From Membranipora membranacea (lineage: Eukaryota > Bryozoa > Gymnolaemata > Cheilostomatida > Membraniporidae), in NCBI GenBank assembly GCA_914767715.1, contig OU612074.1, forward strand, positions 6,775,501 to 6,839,500: a stretch of DNA of 64,000 nucleotides. Direction: 5' to 3'. Within the stretch, counting starts at the first letter, position 1. Every line of letters begins with the position of its first letter. This document shows, in pieces, positions 60,661-64,000 of the stretch. The notes beneath the pieces were generated by a model. It had not been told where the DNA came from, did no database searches, and saw nothing but the letters and a program-made list of their open reading frames with translations. The position numbers and the translations under genes were made by a program.

Positions 60661-63434
60661 TTAAAAAAAAGACATGATAAGTTTATGGGGTGTCGATACT
60701 TACTATTGGTTGCTAAGACTTGTTATGACTGTCGCTATGAGCTTGAGCTTCTTTACCTGTGATGCCATAATCATTATCTTCCTATATACTTGTTGTGATG
60801 GCTGGAAGTTTGTCAATTCAAATTATTAAGCTAAAGGATATAACAAATAATTGCTTATGAATTATGAACTTTGATTTCCTGTTCCTATTTATGTTATGTT
60901 ATGTTAGTGCAAGTACAATTCATCATCAAACAATGGGCCACTTATAATACCATAAGTACCATTATGATAATCAATAATGGTGACAGATCCTTATAAGGTT
61001 TTTTCATGATGATCGCAGTTCAGCCGAACTATCCTCCACGAAAACAACAAATACCATATAAAACCTATGAACCTTTTTATTAATTTGAAGATTTCCTATT
61101 CGTTTCCACAATGGTGCAATGATTAATTTCTCCAGTAATATACAATTAATGAGCATACTTCCTCTTTCTTGGCATTGGTATCCTGCTATTTCTTTTTTTC
61201 ACCCAAAGCTCATGAACTTGTGTCAAATGACTGCATTGTAAACATAATTCAAACCAAACAACGAAGTTCTGAAACAAAAATGGACAATGAATATACTAAC
61301 TTGTCATCATTAATATGGGTTAAGAGTCAGATTATTACCCTTACTCTGTGATCACATTGTACATTGTCTTAGGTACATAACTGAGGTCAGTAGCCTCTTA
61401 ACCTCATTAGATGCAATACATTGAATACACTATAAACAGCTTTGTTTTCTTTATAATCTCATGGAAAATGCTCTATTCGTTTTAATTGCTATGGTACGAT
61501 TCATTATTCAAAAAGAATTTGACTGGCAGGCCGTATTATCAGGGTTAAATTGGATTTAAATTTACAGACACCAAAAATAATTGATGACGCTTGATCTATT
61601 GGATAGAGAAGAGCGGCAAATGAGAGGAATGACGAAACAATAAAACAGTCTGCCTTGAGAGTTAATATATTTCTACTATAATGACATCTTCCTGAATAAT
61701 GAAAATAATAAGTATCTGAGATTATTTCACAGGATTTACTATGACGAAAATACTGATGAGAGACGCGGCTTCAACAAAACCACCACCAAGATGCAATTAT
61801 AATACAATACCACCATACTACCACACATTTTTACTTGTTTCTCATTAATTTTGTCGTCTAAGATTGTGATACCAACAGATAAAGACACAAACCTGATGCG
61901 TAACACTTTTGGGATGGTTAGTTATAGTTTTATGTAGTGGTTTGTAGATGAGAGGGTACAGGCGTTGAATCCTCCCTGTAGAGTTTGATGCTGCTCAAAT
62001 ACTCTATGTGATGTATTCCTCCACAGAGATGGCCAATGAGCTTCGTTTTAAGCCTGGGACCACAATCTGGCTCTAACATTCTGCACAGAAGGCTGATAGG
62101 CTGGAGAATCTTTCAAGTAGATCTGAACTTCAGAATCGGATAAGCGCTATAATAAAGATGTATCAGTAAATTAATCAATCATTACATCATTAACTAATTT
62201 CCTCTTCTGTACACAATAATGATTGTTTTATTATGGTTTTGCCAATCAGTGGGTAAGATAAAACACATATTTACCAGGCTGGTTTCTCCGCTATAGTTTT
62301 TCAATCCTGTTTGATAAATTCAGGCAACGTTGAATGCTTTTTTATCAAACACCAAACTGCTCTCTACCATCTTAGGAGTGTCTCCCATTGGAAAAATTGA
62401 CTTTCTTTTAAACTGCTGCTATTTTGCAAGCTCAAGCACTAAGCAAGTTAATTTGGGTTTCCACCCTACATTATATTCAGCCATTACATTAATAGTATAT
62501 TAACATCGACATGGAAAATTAAATGTCTTTCTGGTAATCAATCCAAATTTGCGAAATCTTAGTCTTCAAATTTGCAATCAAGCAAACAAAAATGTGAAAA
62601 ATTCATCATTGCAACAGTTGTGTTTCTAAATTCATATTAATCAAGCTATTTTTAGTAGATTGAATTTTTATTGGCTAAGCCCAACACTGCATTTACAAGA
62701 TTCCTAGCAAAAGAAATTTTTTTACTGACAATCGGATCAGGCTATATTTGCTTTAAAATTTAGAAAAAATTGGATTCATAGTTAAACTGCTAGCTTCAAA
62801 TATTATCTACGTTCGAAGATATTGTTTCATTATTTTAACAAATTGGATCCAGCACAATAGTACTCTTGGACTCATAATTGGACGGACGCTAATTCTGGAG
62901 TACTTAAAATGGCAGTACTGGCAGACAGAGTATGTGACATAGATATGAGCTGTTCCCTTGTTCTCAGACAATTGGCTGACAAAGTGCAAAAACCAACACT
63001 TTCTTCTAAGTAAGATAGCGGGCCTGTAGAAGATGAATAGTTTAAAATATGATCATCACACAAAAGTCAAATTCTGTCACAGTAGCTAGTTTAATGAAAA
63101 ATCATAGAATCAGGTTGGTTGGTGCAGCCCATGTTGTGTGCTAAGATATATTTTATATACTAGGTCCGATCCAAAACCCGGGTGTTATGATTTATATAGA
63201 CAAGGCTTGGCGGACAGGAATCAGGATGTCCATTGTTATTAGATAGGATGAGGTCACGTTGTTCATGGAAAGAGATAACATTATGTTTAAGGATTTCCTA
63301 TCTTTCATTTATCTAACAAAAGAATGGCATCTATAATGATATTTGAAAAAAGTAAAAATTAGCTAGTCCCTGTAAATACTCATCAAAGTCATTTCCATTT
63401 TGCTTCCATCTTCCATTAAGGATATCTTGTCAAA

Positions 63435-63527
63435 GGAAGTCCGAACAGAATTTGTAGATGTATAAAAAGCTGGGGGGATCTGGAGAAGGCACACATCTCT
63501 CTGTAGACAGTCAGCAACGGAGATCAA
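63435..63527 (+). promoter_or_regulatory. P7 promoter and 5' UTR exon
   Basis: GGAAGTCC at 63435-63442, TATAAAAAG at 63461-63469, leader GGAGAAGGCACACATCTCT, and exon end at 63527 before GTAAGT. Confidence 0.8.
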
Positions 63528-63751
63528 GTAAGTTTTCTGGCCCCATATATATATATATATTACGATTTTAACCAATCTTTACATTTGTATACTTAGTGAA
63601 GTATCAAGTTTTATTGTCTCCTGATAATTCATGAATGCGCCTATCAGATCAAAGCCTACACATAGCCTATCAAGATCTTGAGAATCTTTTCATGCAACAA
63701 TCTGTTATCTCTGATTCTTAGGTTCCTAACTCATGTTAATCTCTTTGTAGA

Positions 63752-63800
63752 ATGAACAAGTTGATTCTCATCACCCTGGTTTTCACTATCCTTGGTGCAA
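63752..63800 (+). CDS. P7: signal-peptide exon of a further precursor, cut by the window edge
   Basis: ATG 63752 follows an AG acceptor at 63749-63750 and encodes MNKLILITLVFTILGA, with a GTGAGT donor at 63801. The intron matches that of P6 up to the window end (49464 equivalent), so the array exon should start about 30 bp beyond position 64000. Intactness of P7 cannot be judged here. Confidence 0.75.
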
Positions 63801-64000
63801 GTGAGTAATAAAAGAGCTTATAATGGTCAGCTACAGTTGACTTTTTCTCGAAGTATTCTCTATTAACTCAGAGCTGTGCTTGATGACTATTCATGTTAAT
63901 CAGTATAGCGCGGTAGACTTAATACCTTCAACCAAGATAAAAGTTTAGTTTAGCAAGTCACGCTAAATAAAGTTTTAAACATATCCTAAAAGCCTGGTAG

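Larger units (their letters stand above)
59795..64000. repeat. Direct copy of 45725-49464
   Basis: Colinear with the S1-P6 interval. Positions 60.8-63.4 kb contain no gene. The copy ends at the window edge, just before the expected P7 array exon. Confidence 0.85.

Overview
This is eukaryotic DNA from an AT-rich invertebrate animal genome. I cannot name the species. The evidence is spliced genes with GT/AG introns, TATA boxes and AATAAA signals, secreted-peptide precursors, and animal-type mobile elements (jockey/CR1-like LINE relics, a hAT element, a P-element/THAP9 relic, a tRNA-derived SINE). No bacterial-type gene organisation is visible.

The main content is a cluster of seven loci of one secreted tandem-repeat peptide-precursor family. 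Each complete locus has a TATA box, a short 5' UTR exon, a tiny second exon encoding the signal peptide (MNKLILI[A/T]LVFTILGA), a phase-1 intron, and one long exon. That exon reads AVLGGRKQTG... followed by up to 26 copies of a 63-bp unit. In the frame fixed by the splice junction, each unit encodes a 19-residue Pro/Arg-rich peptide of the type SASGPRPAPKQDRSPAHRN, bounded by Lys-Arg. The loci are P1 (about 4.5-6.1 kb, minus, premature stop), P2 (17.4-19.5 kb, minus, intact), P3 (31.0-31.6 kb, minus, fragment), P4 (33.1-35.4 kb, minus, intact, 26 units), P5 (42.3-43.8 kb, plus, pseudogene), P6 (48.9-50.8 kb, plus, intact, two alternating peptides) and P7 (63.4 kb to the window edge, plus, first exons only). 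The minus-strand set (P1-P4) and the plus-strand set (P5-P7) point away from a THAP9/P-element relic at 38.6-40.9 kb.

Left half (about 3.1-37.5 kb): near-identical tandem segmental duplications of about 13 kb. Units A (3.1-15.9) and B (15.9-29.5) are full. Unit C (29.5-31.6) is truncated by a junction inside the peptide array. Unit D (31.6-37.5) follows. Each full unit carries a peptide gene and a broken LINE that was itself interrupted by a hAT element before duplication.

Right half (about 44.5-64 kb): nested inverted and direct duplications. These carry a second small secreted-peptide gene (S1 at 45.6-46.3 kb intact; S2 at 56.2-56.7 kb frameshifted; S3 at 60.1 kb missing its last exon). 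S1 predicts a 49-residue precursor with a signal peptide and a Gly-starting amphipathic helical peptide. Together the two families look like a rapidly amplifying secreted-peptide cluster. A defence (antimicrobial) or signalling role is inference only.
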